Counted from the first letter of the stretch, positions 36,201-44,500 are shown. The stretch is DNA of 64,000 bases from Rhizobium mongolense subsp. loessense (GCF_900099775.1 NZ_FMTM01000001.1:1426001-1490000), one strand, 5' to 3'. Made by a program: numbers and translations. Notes: generated by a model from the sequence alone, not told the origin.

Positions 36201-36276
36201 GAATGAAGACGATCATGAAATACCAGACGAGCGAACGGTGCTCGAGCGCCCAGTCGGAAAGATTGAATTTTTTCAC
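33208..36276 (-). CDS. RND efflux transporter, inner-membrane pump
   Basis: The 1022-residue proton antiporter exports drugs or lipophilic compounds as part of a tripartite pump. The first membrane segment is at about 14-34 (LVWYFMIVFILAGVVSYIGL). The proton-relay aspartate pair lies near 402 (LIIALGLLVDDAMIAVE), and the C-terminal half repeats the architecture (GFVAILGVLALIGILIRNSVILVVQIE). Length is normal for AcrB-type pumps. It overlaps the upstream adaptor gene by 4 bp. No outer-membrane channel gene is adjacent, so a TolC-type protein must come from elsewhere. Confidence 0.93.
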   Translation of the reverse strand: MKKFNLSDWALEHRSLVWYFMIVFILAGVVSYIGLGREEDPDFTIKTMIIQAQWPGASAEEVTKQVTDRIEKKLEELESLDYTRSETVAGRTTIFVELLPTTKARDVNPTWVRVRNMIDDIKGDFPSGVVGPFFNDRFGDVFGNIYAFTSDGLTQRQLRDLVEDARAKVLTVPNVGKVDIIGAQDEAIYLEFSTRKIAALGIDQQSVIETLQAQNAVTQSGFVDAGPERIALRVGGQFTSEESLKSINLRVNDRFFPLTDVATIKRGYVDPPSSLFRYNGQPAIGLAIGMKTGANLLEFGKALDQQMDRIVTDLPIGVDVQRVSDQPHVVDEAVSGFTRALFEAVVIVLAISFISLGVRAGLVVAISIPLVLAITFLVMAYSGISLQRISLGALIIALGLLVDDAMIAVEMMVARLEAGDDLKKAATHVYTSTAFPMLTGTLVTVAGFIPIGLNNSAAGEFTFTLFVVIAVSLLVSWIVAVLFTPLLGVSILPKTMKSHHDQKGRLARAFSWLLNLSMRWRWITIGATVVAFALSIGGMSLVQQQFFPSSDRPELIVDWNLPHNSSIFETNRQMARFEQEMLANNKDIEHWTSYVGQGAPRFILSFDVQTPDVSFGQTIIVTKGLDVRDKVKSELQDYLTKTFPGTDAFVKLLDIGPPVGKPVQYRISGPDIQKVRDIAQQFAGIVGQHPLLSNMTFDWNEPSRVVKVDVLQDKARQLGVSSQDIATTLNGIVEGSSATQIRDNIYLIDVIGRAQTSERGSIETLQNLQLPGSNGKSVPLSAVANFRYELEQPTIWRRTRTPTITIKAAVVGPTQPATIVTELQPKVDAFRKGLPAGYSIANGGSVEESAKAQGPIAAVAPLMLFAMATILMIQLQSFSRLFLVFAVAPTALIGVVIALLFSNAPMGFVAILGVLALIGILIRNSVILVVQIEQLRSEGVPPWRAVVEATEHRMRPIMLTAAAATLALIPISREVFWGPMAYAMMGGIVVGTALTLLFLPALYVAWFRIRRENLGERKPAHS

Positions 36277-37361
36277 GGGTTTTCCCCTTGATCCACCCTG
36301 ACAGCCTGGCCGTCAGTAAGCTTGTGAACACCTGCAACGACGACGCGTTCGCCTGGATTGACGCCTTCAGCGATGCGAATGGTGCCTCCTTCCGCAAGGT
36401 CTCCGTCCATCTTGATCGCCCGAATGGAGACCTTGCCGGCCGTCGTATCGACGACCCAGACATTCGGTTTCCCATCCTTCATCAGCACCGAGGACGATGG
36501 GAGCAGGATCCGCGGCTGGGCGGCAATGGTCGCAGTGGCCGTCACGACCGCGCCGAGGCGAAACGCCGCTGGCGGGTTGACGAGCGTTATCTTCGTGCGG
36601 CGTGTTCGGGTCGTGGTCTCGGCTTCGGGTGCAATTTCTCTAACGACACCGCTCGCGCGAATGGTTGGATCTAGCTGGAGGGAGATCTCGAAGGGTGATC
36701 CCACCTTGAGGCCGTCGAAGCTCGCATCCGGTATATCAATGACCGCATCCCGCTGATCGGGACGGGCGATGGTGGCTATGCTCTGGCCTGCGGCGACAAC
36801 CTGGCCCACTTCCGCAGAGGTGGCCGTCACAACGCCATCGAATTCTGCGCGAAGCTGCGCATAGCTCAATTGTTCTTCGGCCTTGTCCAGATTGGCCTGC
36901 CCTTTTGCAACCGCAGCAACGGCACTCCGCCGCCCCAGTTGAGCCTCCTCGAAAGCGGCCTCGCTTCCAGACCTTGTTTCGGTCAGACTCCGTTGCCGCT
37001 CTTCCGTGGAGACAGCATTTGTCAGCTGTGCCTGTGCATTGGAGAGCTCGGACTGCGCACTTCTGAGCGCAAGCTCTAGCGCCAGCGGATCAATGGCGGC
37101 AACGACGTCACCTTTCTTGACGATGTCGCCGACGCTGACCTTGCGGGCTATCACCCGTCCGAGGACGCGAAATCCAAGTTCGGTCTCGATCTTGGCCTCG
37201 ACTGTGCCTGGCAGGCTCAGGGACGAAGCGGCTGTTGATTTGGCGACAACGGAAAGAACGGGGCGGGGCGGTTCCTCACGCGCTTCATCCTGCCCCTGGC
37301 AAGATGACAGCGCCAGCAATGGCCCAAGGAGCAGGAGCCCGAGTGTTAAACGGATACTCAT
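36273..37361 (-). CDS. RND efflux periplasmic adaptor (membrane fusion lipoprotein)
   Basis: The 362-residue protein has a lipoprotein signal, LLLLGPLLALSSC (lipobox cysteine near residue 21). The adaptor pattern follows: a barrel-sandwich half motif (GRVIARKVSVGDIVKKGDVVAAIDP), a coiled hairpin (ALRSAQSELSNAQAQLTNAVSTEERQ) and the return motif (AEFDGVVTATSAEVGQVVAAGQSI). It overlaps both neighbours by 4 bp, indicating translational coupling with the pump. It is the second adaptor in this operon, which is unusual. Confidence 0.9.
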   Translation of the reverse strand: MSIRLTLGLLLLGPLLALSSCQGQDEAREEPPRPVLSVVAKSTAASSLSLPGTVEAKIETELGFRVLGRVIARKVSVGDIVKKGDVVAAIDPLALELALRSAQSELSNAQAQLTNAVSTEERQRSLTETRSGSEAAFEEAQLGRRSAVAAVAKGQANLDKAEEQLSYAQLRAEFDGVVTATSAEVGQVVAAGQSIATIARPDQRDAVIDIPDASFDGLKVGSPFEISLQLDPTIRASGVVREIAPEAETTTRTRRTKITLVNPPAAFRLGAVVTATATIAAQPRILLPSSSVLMKDGKPNVWVVDTTAGKVSIRAIKMDGDLAEGGTIRIAEGVNPGERVVVAGVHKLTDGQAVRVDQGENP

Positions 37362-38434
37362 TTCGCGGCTTCCTTGTCATATGAGACGACCTCGTTGGGC
37401 CGTAGGAATTTGGTTCCATCGGATACGACGATTTCACCTGGAGACACCCCCGTGCGCACGGCGAAGCGGCCGGTCCCATAGCTGGAAACATCAACCGGCC
37501 GGATGGACACGCTGGACGACGACGGGTCCACGACCCAAACGGCAGGCTGGCCACCCTTCGAGGCCATTGCCGACCATGGCAGTTCGATTGTGTCCTGTGA
37601 GATGGAACGGAAGGAGCCGACGACTGGAGCGCCAAGCGACATGTCCGGCGCCCCTTCGAGACCCACCTTCACCCTGATCGTTCCGGTCGATGAGTCGATA
37701 GTTGGCGAGATCTCGCGTACAGCCGCATCTACTTTCCGGGATGGGGTCGAAAGCAGGCCAACCGTGACTTTGTCCTCAAGCTTTCGTCCGAGATAGAGGG
37801 ATTCAAAGACGTTGAAGACCGCGTCACGCGGTCCTTCATGGGCAAGCGTGAAGATCCGTTGCGCAGCCTGCGCGACCTGACCGATCTCGGCGTTTCGCGC
37901 CGTGATCACGCCGTCGGCATCGGCGCGCAGCTCCGTGTAAGAGAAAGCGTCTCGCGCCGTGTCGAGCTGGGCTTGCGCCGATTTCAGGCTTCCTTGGGCC
38001 GTTAGCAGCGCCTCCTGGGCCTGATCAAGTGCCGCACGGGTCGTGACCTGAGCCTTAAAGAGATTCTGCTGCCGACTGAAGGCTAACTGGGCTTGGGTCT
38101 GCTGGGCTTGAGCTGACTGCAGGTTCGCTGTGGCGACATCCAGATCGGCCTTCTGTTCCTCAGCGTCGATGCGCGCAAGCACCTGCCCTGCCTTTACGAA
38201 CGCGCCAACATCGACAAGGCGCTCGACGATCCGTCCGCTGACCCTGAAGGACAGGTCGCTCTGCACGCGGGCGCTTACCTCGCCGGTTATGAAGTTGATT
38301 TCGCCGACAGGTGCAGTCTTCACGACGACAGTCTCCACCCGCTTGGGCTTCACTTCATTCGTGGCCTGCTTTTCGCATGACGAAAGCGCGACTGCGCCTA
38401 TGGCCAGCAAGGCGGCAACAAGGATAGTTCTCAT
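37358..38434 (-). CDS. RND efflux periplasmic adaptor (membrane fusion lipoprotein), second copy
   Basis: The 358-residue protein has the signal ILVAALLAIGAVALSSC with the lipobox cysteine near residue 20. The adaptor core follows (SGRIVERLVDVGAFVKAGQVLARIDAEEQ, a long coiled hairpin, then RADADGVITARNAEIGQV). The start is ATG at 38434; the frame to 38485 crosses the promoter-operator. It is the first gene of the three-gene efflux operon. It is only distantly similar to the second adaptor, so a heteromeric adaptor ring is possible. Confidence 0.9.
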   Translation of the reverse strand: MRTILVAALLAIGAVALSSCEKQATNEVKPKRVETVVVKTAPVGEINFITGEVSARVQSDLSFRVSGRIVERLVDVGAFVKAGQVLARIDAEEQKADLDVATANLQSAQAQQTQAQLAFSRQQNLFKAQVTTRAALDQAQEALLTAQGSLKSAQAQLDTARDAFSYTELRADADGVITARNAEIGQVAQAAQRIFTLAHEGPRDAVFNVFESLYLGRKLEDKVTVGLLSTPSRKVDAAVREISPTIDSSTGTIRVKVGLEGAPDMSLGAPVVGSFRSISQDTIELPWSAMASKGGQPAVWVVDPSSSSVSIRPVDVSSYGTGRFAVRTGVSPGEIVVSDGTKFLRPNEVVSYDKEAAK

Positions 38435-38471
38435 GAATTGACCTCTTGCATCCGTTCGCGCGACCGATATA

Positions 38472-38493
38472 ATTGACTGACTCATTAGTCAAT
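38472..38493. promoter_or_regulatory. candidate TetR operator of the efflux operon
   Basis: ATTGACT (38472-38478) and AGTCAAT (38487-38493) form an inverted repeat with an 8-bp spacer. It lies between the divergent adaptor and TetR genes and overlaps a TTGACT-type -35. This is the normal layout for TetR-controlled efflux pumps. Confidence 0.7.
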
Positions 38494-38558
38494 AGAAATT
38501 GCGGGAAGATTGCCTGATGCCGAGCCACGGAACGACAAGGACCGCTCAAAGGTGAGAC

Positions 38559-39176
38559 ATGCCTGATACAAAGAAACTGACGCGTGCGGAGCAGAAAGCT
38601 CGCCGCCCTGCACAGATTCTCGATGCGGCCTTTGAGGAGTTCGTGGAACGCGGCTACGTGGCGACCCGCGTTGAAGACATCGCTGACAGGGTCGGAGTAA
38701 CGAAGGGGACGATTTACGTTTACTTCGAAACCAAGGAGCAGCTTTTTGAAGCAATGATCCGGCACATCTCCGTGCCGTTCGAAGATCTCCTGGCTAGTGC
38801 CCATGAGCTAAGCGGAACATGTTCGGAGCGGCTCGAGGGCCTGATAGCGATGCTCTACGATCGCATTGTCGAGAACCGCAGATTGCGGGAACTGATGAGG
38901 TTCGTCATCGCGGAAGGATCACGGTTTCCCCAAGTCGTCGATCGGCACCACGAAGAGTTCATCGACCCACTCAACGCTTATCTGCAATCCCTCATCGATG
39001 AGGGTGTGAAGCACGGGGAGTTCCGGCCGGCGCCAGCCGCATTCGCCGACGCGGTAGTGGCTCCTGCCATCGCCATGCTGATTTTCAAGCTCATCTTCAA
39101 TGATCGAAGAACTCTGGATAAGACGACGTACCTGGAAGCGCATGTCGATCTCATTTTGCATGGTCTAATGGCTTGA
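38559..39176 (+). CDS. TetR/AcrR family regulator of the efflux operon
   Basis: The 205-residue protein has a TetR helix-turn-helix at about 14-60 (RRPAQILDAAFEEFVERGYVATRVEDIADRVGVTKGTIYVYFETKEQLF) and a helical ligand domain. The start is ATG at 38559, preceded by AAAGGTGAGAC. It is divergent from the RND operon with a palindrome between them, so it most likely represses both until an efflux substrate binds. Confidence 0.92.
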   Translation: MPDTKKLTRAEQKARRPAQILDAAFEEFVERGYVATRVEDIADRVGVTKGTIYVYFETKEQLFEAMIRHISVPFEDLLASAHELSGTCSERLEGLIAMLYDRIVENRRLRELMRFVIAEGSRFPQVVDRHHEEFIDPLNAYLQSLIDEGVKHGEFRPAPAAFADAVVAPAIAMLIFKLIFNDRRTLDKTTYLEAHVDLILHGLMA

Positions 39177-39314
39177 CCGCCTCATTCGCCCAGAACTAAG
39201 CCCCAACTCAGGGCTGTCGCTGCGTCTTATCCCATAAATGCATAGTCCTTGAATATCTGGCTCTTGGCGGTTGTCGCCGCTGTGTCTCGAAGACGATTGC
39301 GGCGTGTTGTAACG

Positions 39315-39356
39315 TTTGGTTGCGGGGGCCTGAATGCACAGAGATTTGTACATTTT
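39315..39356 (+). repeat. left copy of a 42-bp imperfect direct repeat
   Basis: The first 19 bases (TTTGGTTGCGGGGGCCTGA) are identical to 51215-51233, and 35 of 42 bases match in the same register and orientation. The first 15 bases resemble the 3' end of an initiator tRNA-Met gene read in reverse, as I recall that gene. The surrounding 328 bp (39177-39504) hold no gene that I can support. Confidence 0.6.
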
Positions 39357-39504
39357 GGTCATGGATCGGAAGGACCAGCCGGCAAAGTGATATTCGGCGG
39401 GACCGCGGCGGCTGGTCACCACGGCGAAATTCGACTCCTTATTTTTTTCGGAGACGTCGGCGATACCTCAGAAGGTTCGCGGCCCGCGGAGGGTAATCAA
39501 TGGG

Positions 39505-40254
39505 CTAACTTCGGTTCTCCAAGCGGTTTGTTTTGCGCCACTCTTCGTATTCTCCGCGGGCATCGTCATGCAGCGGATAGTAGCGCTGCAACGACCCGCC
39601 TTCCATGAGCTTCACTCGCGAGAACTCCTCCCAATCGTGATGCTTTTGCGACTCTTCGATTACCTTCGCGGCCATTGCGACTGGAAGCACCACCACCCCG
39701 TCATCGTCGGCGACGATGATGTCGCCGGGGATGACCGTGACACCGCCGCAGGCAATCGGAACGTTGACCGCATTCGGATAGATGCTGGTCTGCACATGAT
39801 AGTTGGGAGTCCAGCCACGTAGCCATAGGGGGAGATCTAGCTTCTCGACATTGGGCCGATCGCGCATGCACCCATCGATCACGATGCCAGCGCCGCCTCT
39901 GCCTTTGAAATAGGTCGACATCATATCGCCAAAGACGCCCGAACTCATGTCGCCGCGCGCGTCGACCACCACAACATCGCCCTCCTGCACGTGATAGAGC
40001 ACGTGCCGGTGCAACTGCGTCTCCGGATCGGCATATTCTCCCTCGGTGAAGAGGTCCGGCCGCTGCGGCATGAACTGGAGCGTCAGCGCCGGCCCGACGA
40101 TCGACTTCCCGCGGTTCTGCGGCACGGGACCGACCATGTGCGGATTGCGGAAGCCCATGTGGCCAAGCGTGCCGGAAACCGTCGCGGCGCCGATTTCCTT
40201 CAGTGCGTCGATCAGCTCTTTGGTCGGTCGCGTTATGTCGGGTGTATGCGTCAT
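39505..40254 (-). CDS. RraA-like protein (possible keto-acid aldolase/decarboxylase)
   Basis: The 249-residue protein has the RraA fold motifs: IGAATVSGTLGHMG near 22-35, GKSIVGPALTLQ, GDVVVVDARGDMSSGVFGDMM near 93-113 and GGAGIVIDGCMRD near 120-132. The G-D...R-D residues match those that bind divalent metal in HMG/CHA aldolases of this fold. RraA itself inhibits RNase E, but in sugar-acid gene clusters such proteins more often cleave keto acids. Its place beside a dehydratase-type enolase family gene supports the aldolase or decarboxylase role; that is inference. Confidence 0.78.
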   Translation of the reverse strand: MTHTPDITRPTKELIDALKEIGAATVSGTLGHMGFRNPHMVGPVPQNRGKSIVGPALTLQFMPQRPDLFTEGEYADPETQLHRHVLYHVQEGDVVVVDARGDMSSGVFGDMMSTYFKGRGGAGIVIDGCMRDRPNVEKLDLPLWLRGWTPNYHVQTSIYPNAVNVPIACGGVTVIPGDIIVADDDGVVVLPVAMAAKVIEESQKHHDWEEFSRVKLMEGGSLQRYYPLHDDARGEYEEWRKTNRLENRS

Positions 40255-40275
40255 TTTAGGCTCCGGTGGATGAAA

Positions 40276-41439
40276 CTACCAGTTCGTGACAGAACCGTCG
40301 CGGCGCTTTAGGTGAGGCGCTTCCCAGAAACGAAAGCTCTCCGCCTTGACCGCCTCTTCGTTGACCTCGACGCCGAGCCCCGGCAGATCGCTGACCGGAT
40401 AGTCGGGTCCGTCGAGCCGTGGTTGCACGGGGAAGAAGTCGGAATTATCGAAGCCCAGCTTTGCTTCGGGAGCCCTGGTCTCGAGCCAGGCGAAATTCGC
40501 CACCGCGGCGGCGAGATGGATGGTCGCGGCCGTGCAGACTGGGCCGAGGGGGTTGTGGGGCATCAGGTCCACATAGTGCGCCTCGCTCCAACCGGCGACC
40601 TTCATCGCTTCGGTGAGCCCGCCAACATTGCAAACATCGAGCCGGTTGAACTGATGGATACCACGCTCGACGTAGGGCAGGAATTGCCACTTGCTGGCAA
40701 ATTCCTCGCCGATGGCGAAGGGGATGTCGGTCATCGTGCGCAGGGATTCGTAGGCCTCGGGTGTTTCATCTCGTATCGGCTCCTCGAGGAAATCAAGCAC
40801 GCCACGGCCGAGCTTGTTACAGAAGCTCGCCGCCTCTGCCACCGACAGCCGATGATGATAGTCGATGCCGAGGACGACCTCGTCGCCCAGCGCCTCACGC
40901 GCCTTATTCAGCATAGTTGCGGTCGCGCCGATCGACTCCCGCGGCTCAAAGATGTCCTTGCTGTTTTGCCCGATGGGAAAGAAGCGGATCGCCTGCCACC
41001 CTTGTTCGCGTAGTTCGCGGGCTCGTTCGATGGCAACATCGCCCTCGGCCTCGTCACCTGTCGAGGCGAAGGTAGGAATTCGGTCGCGCTGCTTACCGCC
41101 CAACAGTTCGTAGGCCGGCACTCCCAGCGCCTTGCCCTTGATGTCGTGAAGGGCAATGTCGATCGCGGAAATCGCGGCCTGCAGAACGCGCCCGCCTTCG
41201 AAGTATTGGCTGCGATAAACTTCTTGCCAGATCCGACCAATCTGCATCGGATCGCGGCCGATGAGAAACTCGCGATAGTGCTCGATCGCGCCGGCCACGG
41301 CCTTTTCGCGACCGCTCAAGCCGCTCTCGCCCCAGCCGAAAATGCCGTTGTCGGTCTCGACCTTAACCAGCATCTGGTTGCGCGTTCCCACCCATACTGG
41401 ATAGGGCTTGATTGCCGTGATTTTAAGCTTCGTAGTCAT
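40276..41439 (-). CDS. enolase-superfamily sugar-acid dehydratase, galactonate dehydratase type
   Basis: The 387-residue protein has the MR/MLE fold. Candidate metal ligands are D193 (GIDYHHR), E219/E220 (FLEEPI) and E245 (IGEEF). Catalytic-type histidines are H195 and H295 (LMPHNPLGP), as in D-galactonate dehydratase. The position that is often KxK or KxN reads IRFFP (about 151-155), without a lysine. The C-terminus ...WEAPHLKRRDGSVTNW resembles DgoD. It belongs to the ABC operon with the RraA-like protein. A specific substrate cannot be assigned. Confidence 0.85.
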   Translation of the reverse strand: MTTKLKITAIKPYPVWVGTRNQMLVKVETDNGIFGWGESGLSGREKAVAGAIEHYREFLIGRDPMQIGRIWQEVYRSQYFEGGRVLQAAISAIDIALHDIKGKALGVPAYELLGGKQRDRIPTFASTGDEAEGDVAIERARELREQGWQAIRFFPIGQNSKDIFEPRESIGATATMLNKAREALGDEVVLGIDYHHRLSVAEAASFCNKLGRGVLDFLEEPIRDETPEAYESLRTMTDIPFAIGEEFASKWQFLPYVERGIHQFNRLDVCNVGGLTEAMKVAGWSEAHYVDLMPHNPLGPVCTAATIHLAAAVANFAWLETRAPEAKLGFDNSDFFPVQPRLDGPDYPVSDLPGLGVEVNEEAVKAESFRFWEAPHLKRRDGSVTNW

Positions 41440-41471
41440 TCACGCCCTCGTTCGCACGCATCGGCTCTGTC

Positions 41472-42575
41472 TCAGTGGGCCTTGAGGGCCATTTCTGTTT
41501 CGCCGTCGAACAGATGCATCCGCTCCTGATCGAACTCGAGCCAAATCTGTTCGTCGGGCGCGACGGCAATGGTCGGCGGCACGCTGACGTTGACGATGGC
41601 GCCAGACAAAAACGCCTGAACAAAGGTGACGTCTCCGGTCGGCTCGACCGTGTAGGCCTTGGCAGGGATGCTGCCTGGCACCGCACTCTTGTGCAGCTTG
41701 ATCGTCGAGTGACGTGCGCCGAGCACGACTTTCTTGGTCGTTGCCCTCGCGACCTTCTGCGCGTTGTTTGGCGAAAGCTCGAGGCGCCAGCCCTCCGCAC
41801 TCGTCAACACAGTGTTGCCGCTTGCCGTTGATGCCTCCAGCGGAACAAGGCTCATTGCCGGGCTGCCGACGAAGCTGGCGACGAACATGTTCACCGGATG
41901 GGCAAAGACCTGCGCCGGCGAATCGTATTGCTGCAGGTAGCCGCCGTTCATCACCGCCATCCTGTCGGCCATGGTTACCGCTTCGAGCTGGTCGTGCGTC
42001 ACGTAGATGATCGTCGCCTTGAGGTCCTGGTGGAAACGCTTGATTTCCGACCGCATCTGCACGCGCAGCTTTGCGTCGAGGTTGGAGAGTGGTTCATCCA
42101 TCAGGAATACCGCCGGGTCGCGAACGAGGGCACGGCCCAGGGCGACGCGCTGCTGTTGACCGCCCGAAAGTTCGCGCGGCTTGCGCTCGAGCAACTGCGT
42201 CATGTCGAGCACGCGCGCTGCTTCCTTGACCTTCTTGTCGATCTCGTCCCTTGGCAGTTTGCGCATCTGCAGCGGGAAAGCCAGATTTTTATAGACAGAT
42301 TTCTGCGGATAGAGCGCGTAGTTCTGGAACACCATTGCGATGTCGCGGTCCTTGGGGTCGAGGTCGTTGACCACCCGGTCGCCGATGACGATGTCGCCAG
42401 ATGTGATGGGGATGAGCCCCGCCACAAGATTGAGCGTGGTTGTCTTGCCGCAGCCTGAAGGGCCGACGAGCGCAACAAATTCGCCGTCATTGACCGTCAG
42501 CGAAACATCGTTGACAGCTTTGAAACTGCCATAGGTCTTGACAAGATCTTTGAGGACCACGTGGGCCACCGGCAA
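41472..42575 (-). CDS. sugar ABC transporter ATP-binding protein (UgpC/MalK type)
   Basis: The 367-residue ATPase has Walker A GPSGCGKTT (38-46), Q-loop MVFQNYALYP (81-90), signature LSGGQQQRV (136-144) and Walker B FLMDEP (157-162). A C-terminal regulatory domain follows near 240. It powers the permeases immediately upstream (5-bp gap). Together with the binding protein at 44501-45979 it forms a complete importer, probably for sugar acids or their precursors. Confidence 0.93.
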   Translation of the reverse strand: MPVAHVVLKDLVKTYGSFKAVNDVSLTVNDGEFVALVGPSGCGKTTTLNLVAGLIPITSGDIVIGDRVVNDLDPKDRDIAMVFQNYALYPQKSVYKNLAFPLQMRKLPRDEIDKKVKEAARVLDMTQLLERKPRELSGGQQQRVALGRALVRDPAVFLMDEPLSNLDAKLRVQMRSEIKRFHQDLKATIIYVTHDQLEAVTMADRMAVMNGGYLQQYDSPAQVFAHPVNMFVASFVGSPAMSLVPLEASTASGNTVLTSAEGWRLELSPNNAQKVARATTKKVVLGARHSTIKLHKSAVPGSIPAKAYTVEPTGDVTFVQAFLSGAIVNVSVPPTIAVAPDEQIWLEFDQERMHLFDGETEMALKAH

Positions 42576-42579
42576 CTCC

Positions 42580-43470
42580 CTAGTGCTTGACTGCGCCCTC
42601 AGTAAGGGCGCGTACGAAGTATCGTTGCAGGACGAGGAACAGGACCACGACGGGCACGCTCATCATAAAGCTGGCCGCCATAAGGCCGGGAAAGTCCGTC
42701 GTATTTTCTGAGAAGAAGCGCTGAATGCCGACCGGCAGTGTCAGCTGCTCGTTCTTGGAGAGGAAGGTGTAGGCGTAGATGTACTCGTTCCAAGCGCCGA
42801 TGAAGGAATAGATCGCCGTGGCGATGATTCCTGGCGCCGAGAGCGGCATGACTATCAGGATAAAGGCCTGGAACCTCGTTGCCCCATCGATGCGCGCGGC
42901 CTGCTCGAGTTGCACCGGGATGTTGTCGTAGAAGCCCTTGAGGAGCCAGATTGCCAGCGGCAGGCCGAAAGTGAGGTAAGTGAGAACGAGCGACCCATGC
43001 GTGTTCACCAGCCCGATCGCGCGCATCAGGATGAAGAGCGGCACGAGAAAGATCACCGCCGGGAACATGTTGCGCAGCAAGACGGCGAAGAACAGAAAGT
43101 TCCGGCCCGGGAAAGTGAAGCGCGAAAACGCATAAGCCGCAGGAACCGCCACGATCACCGAAAGGATGGTCGTGGCAGTGGAGACAAAAAGGCTGTTCCA
43201 GAAGAAACGAAGGAAGTCCTGGCCGACGCTGTTTTGCGGATCGAGCAGCTTCTGGTAGCTGGCAAGAGTGGGTTGGTCCGGCCACCATTGCGGCGGGAAT
43301 TGCATGGCCGCGAAGCCGGACTTGATCGAGGTGATCAGCATCCAGATCATCGGCAATGCGGTGTAAAGCAGCATGAACACAAGGAAGATACGTCCGCCCC
43401 ACCGCCACCCATCGATGCGCATACGGTGACGCGCCTGGCCTCGAGAAGCAGTCTCGGCAATCGTGCTCAT
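42580..43470 (-). CDS. carbohydrate ABC transporter permease (MalG type)
   Basis: The 296-residue protein has six predicted membrane segments, the first at about 28-48 (IFLVFMLLYTALPMIWMLITS). The EAA-type coupling loop is LEQAARIDGATRFQAFILIVMPLS. ATG at 43470 (STIAETASRG) is chosen because it overlaps the upstream permease stop (ATGA). A longer reading frame to 44028 runs through that permease in another frame and is rejected. Confidence 0.92.
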   Translation of the reverse strand: MSTIAETASRGQARHRMRIDGWRWGGRIFLVFMLLYTALPMIWMLITSIKSGFAAMQFPPQWWPDQPTLASYQKLLDPQNSVGQDFLRFFWNSLFVSTATTILSVIVAVPAAYAFSRFTFPGRNFLFFAVLLRNMFPAVIFLVPLFILMRAIGLVNTHGSLVLTYLTFGLPLAIWLLKGFYDNIPVQLEQAARIDGATRFQAFILIVMPLSAPGIIATAIYSFIGAWNEYIYAYTFLSKNEQLTLPVGIQRFFSENTTDFPGLMAASFMMSVPVVVLFLVLQRYFVRALTEGAVKH

Positions 43471-44426
43471 TCGCTCCCACCCTTCTGGTCGTTGCCGCTC
43501 AGCGCACGAACGTAGAAGTAGCCGAGCGACATCAGGATCAGGAACAGCAGCACCGAATAGGCCGATGCCACCCCCCAGCGCTGGCGGCCGAAGGCGAGTT
43601 CGTAAATGTGGGTGATCCAGATATGCGATGCGTTCGACGGCCCGCCGCCGGTCATGATCCAGGGGATGATGAACGAATTGAAGTTGGCCACAGCCAGCAG
43701 AAGGATCGTCACCGTCGAGACGTTTCTCAAGTGCGGAAAGGTGACGTGCCAGAACCGCTGCCATGCATTGGCTCCGTCGACTTTTGCGGCGCGCAGCAAC
43801 TGGTCGGGAACCGTCTGCAGGCCAGCCATCATCATGATCATGGCGAACGGAAACTCTCGCCAGATATTCACGACGATCAGCGAGGGCAGCACGGTACTGA
43901 CGCTGTCGATGAAATTCGGTGGCCGGTCGCTCAATCCCAGGCCAACCAGCACTGCGCCAATGATCCCAAAGTCCGAATGGTAGATCCACTTCCAGATATA
44001 GGACGCGGCAACCGCGCTGATAACCCATGGAATGATCAGGACGGCGCGCAGGATGGCGCGGCCGGCAAAGTCACGATGAAGTGCGAGGGCGCAACCGAAC
44101 CCCAGGACAAACGCGATGATGGTCGATCCCAATGTCCAGATAAGAGTGTTCGAGGTAACCGTCCAGAACACCGGGCTTTTGAGGATGGAAGTGTAGTTGT
44201 CGAAACCGACGAAAATCTTGTCCCGAAGCTGCAGGCCAGGCGGTGTATTGAAGAACGACAGCTCGATCGTGTAATAGATAGGGTAGGCTATGACGATGAG
44301 CATGACGGCGATCGCAGGAAGCACGTACGCGTAGTCAGCGCGATGCTCCCAGATCTTTCGTAGCACTCCGGACCTACGAGGTTGCAGTCGTCGGGGAACC
44401 TCGGCCTTCGCAGTCAAGATCGTCAC
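43467..44426 (-). CDS. carbohydrate ABC transporter permease (MalF type)
   Basis: The 319-residue protein has six predicted membrane segments, beginning near 36 (ADYAYVLPAIAVMLIVIAYPIYYTIEL). The coupling loop reads LLRAAKVDGANAWQRFWHVTFPHL. It overlaps the second permease by 4 bp. A strong hairpin in the 74-bp gap upstream separates it from the binding-protein gene. Confidence 0.92.
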   Translation of the reverse strand: MTILTAKAEVPRRLQPRRSGVLRKIWEHRADYAYVLPAIAVMLIVIAYPIYYTIELSFFNTPPGLQLRDKIFVGFDNYTSILKSPVFWTVTSNTLIWTLGSTIIAFVLGFGCALALHRDFAGRAILRAVLIIPWVISAVAASYIWKWIYHSDFGIIGAVLVGLGLSDRPPNFIDSVSTVLPSLIVVNIWREFPFAMIMMMAGLQTVPDQLLRAAKVDGANAWQRFWHVTFPHLRNVSTVTILLLAVANFNSFIIPWIMTGGGPSNASHIWITHIYELAFGRQRWGVASAYSVLLFLILMSLGYFYVRALSGNDQKGGSE

Positions 44427-44456
44427 TGTGCAGAGCCCTCATCCTTGGGAACGAAA

Positions 44457-44481
44457 CCGGCTGCGATCGATGCGCAGCCGG
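44457..44481 (-). promoter_or_regulatory. intra-operon hairpin between binding-protein and permease genes
   Basis: CCGGCTGCG (44457-44465) pairs perfectly with CGCAGCCGG (44473-44481) over a 7-nt loop, with no T run. Such hairpins after a binding-protein gene commonly protect the upstream transcript or attenuate the permease genes, which gives excess receptor. That role is inferred here. Confidence 0.6.
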
Positions 44482-44500
44482 TCAGATCGTCGGACTTGGA

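Noticed and set aside
39249..39608. 119-residue plus-strand frame over the left repeat
   Set aside because: No known motif. It runs into the 3' end of the RraA-like gene and covers the repeat, so it is more likely non-coding.
42580..44028. 482-residue version of the second permease
   Set aside because: The extra N-terminal 186 residues read through the first permease in another frame. The internal ATG at 43470 gives normal permease length and the ATGA overlap.
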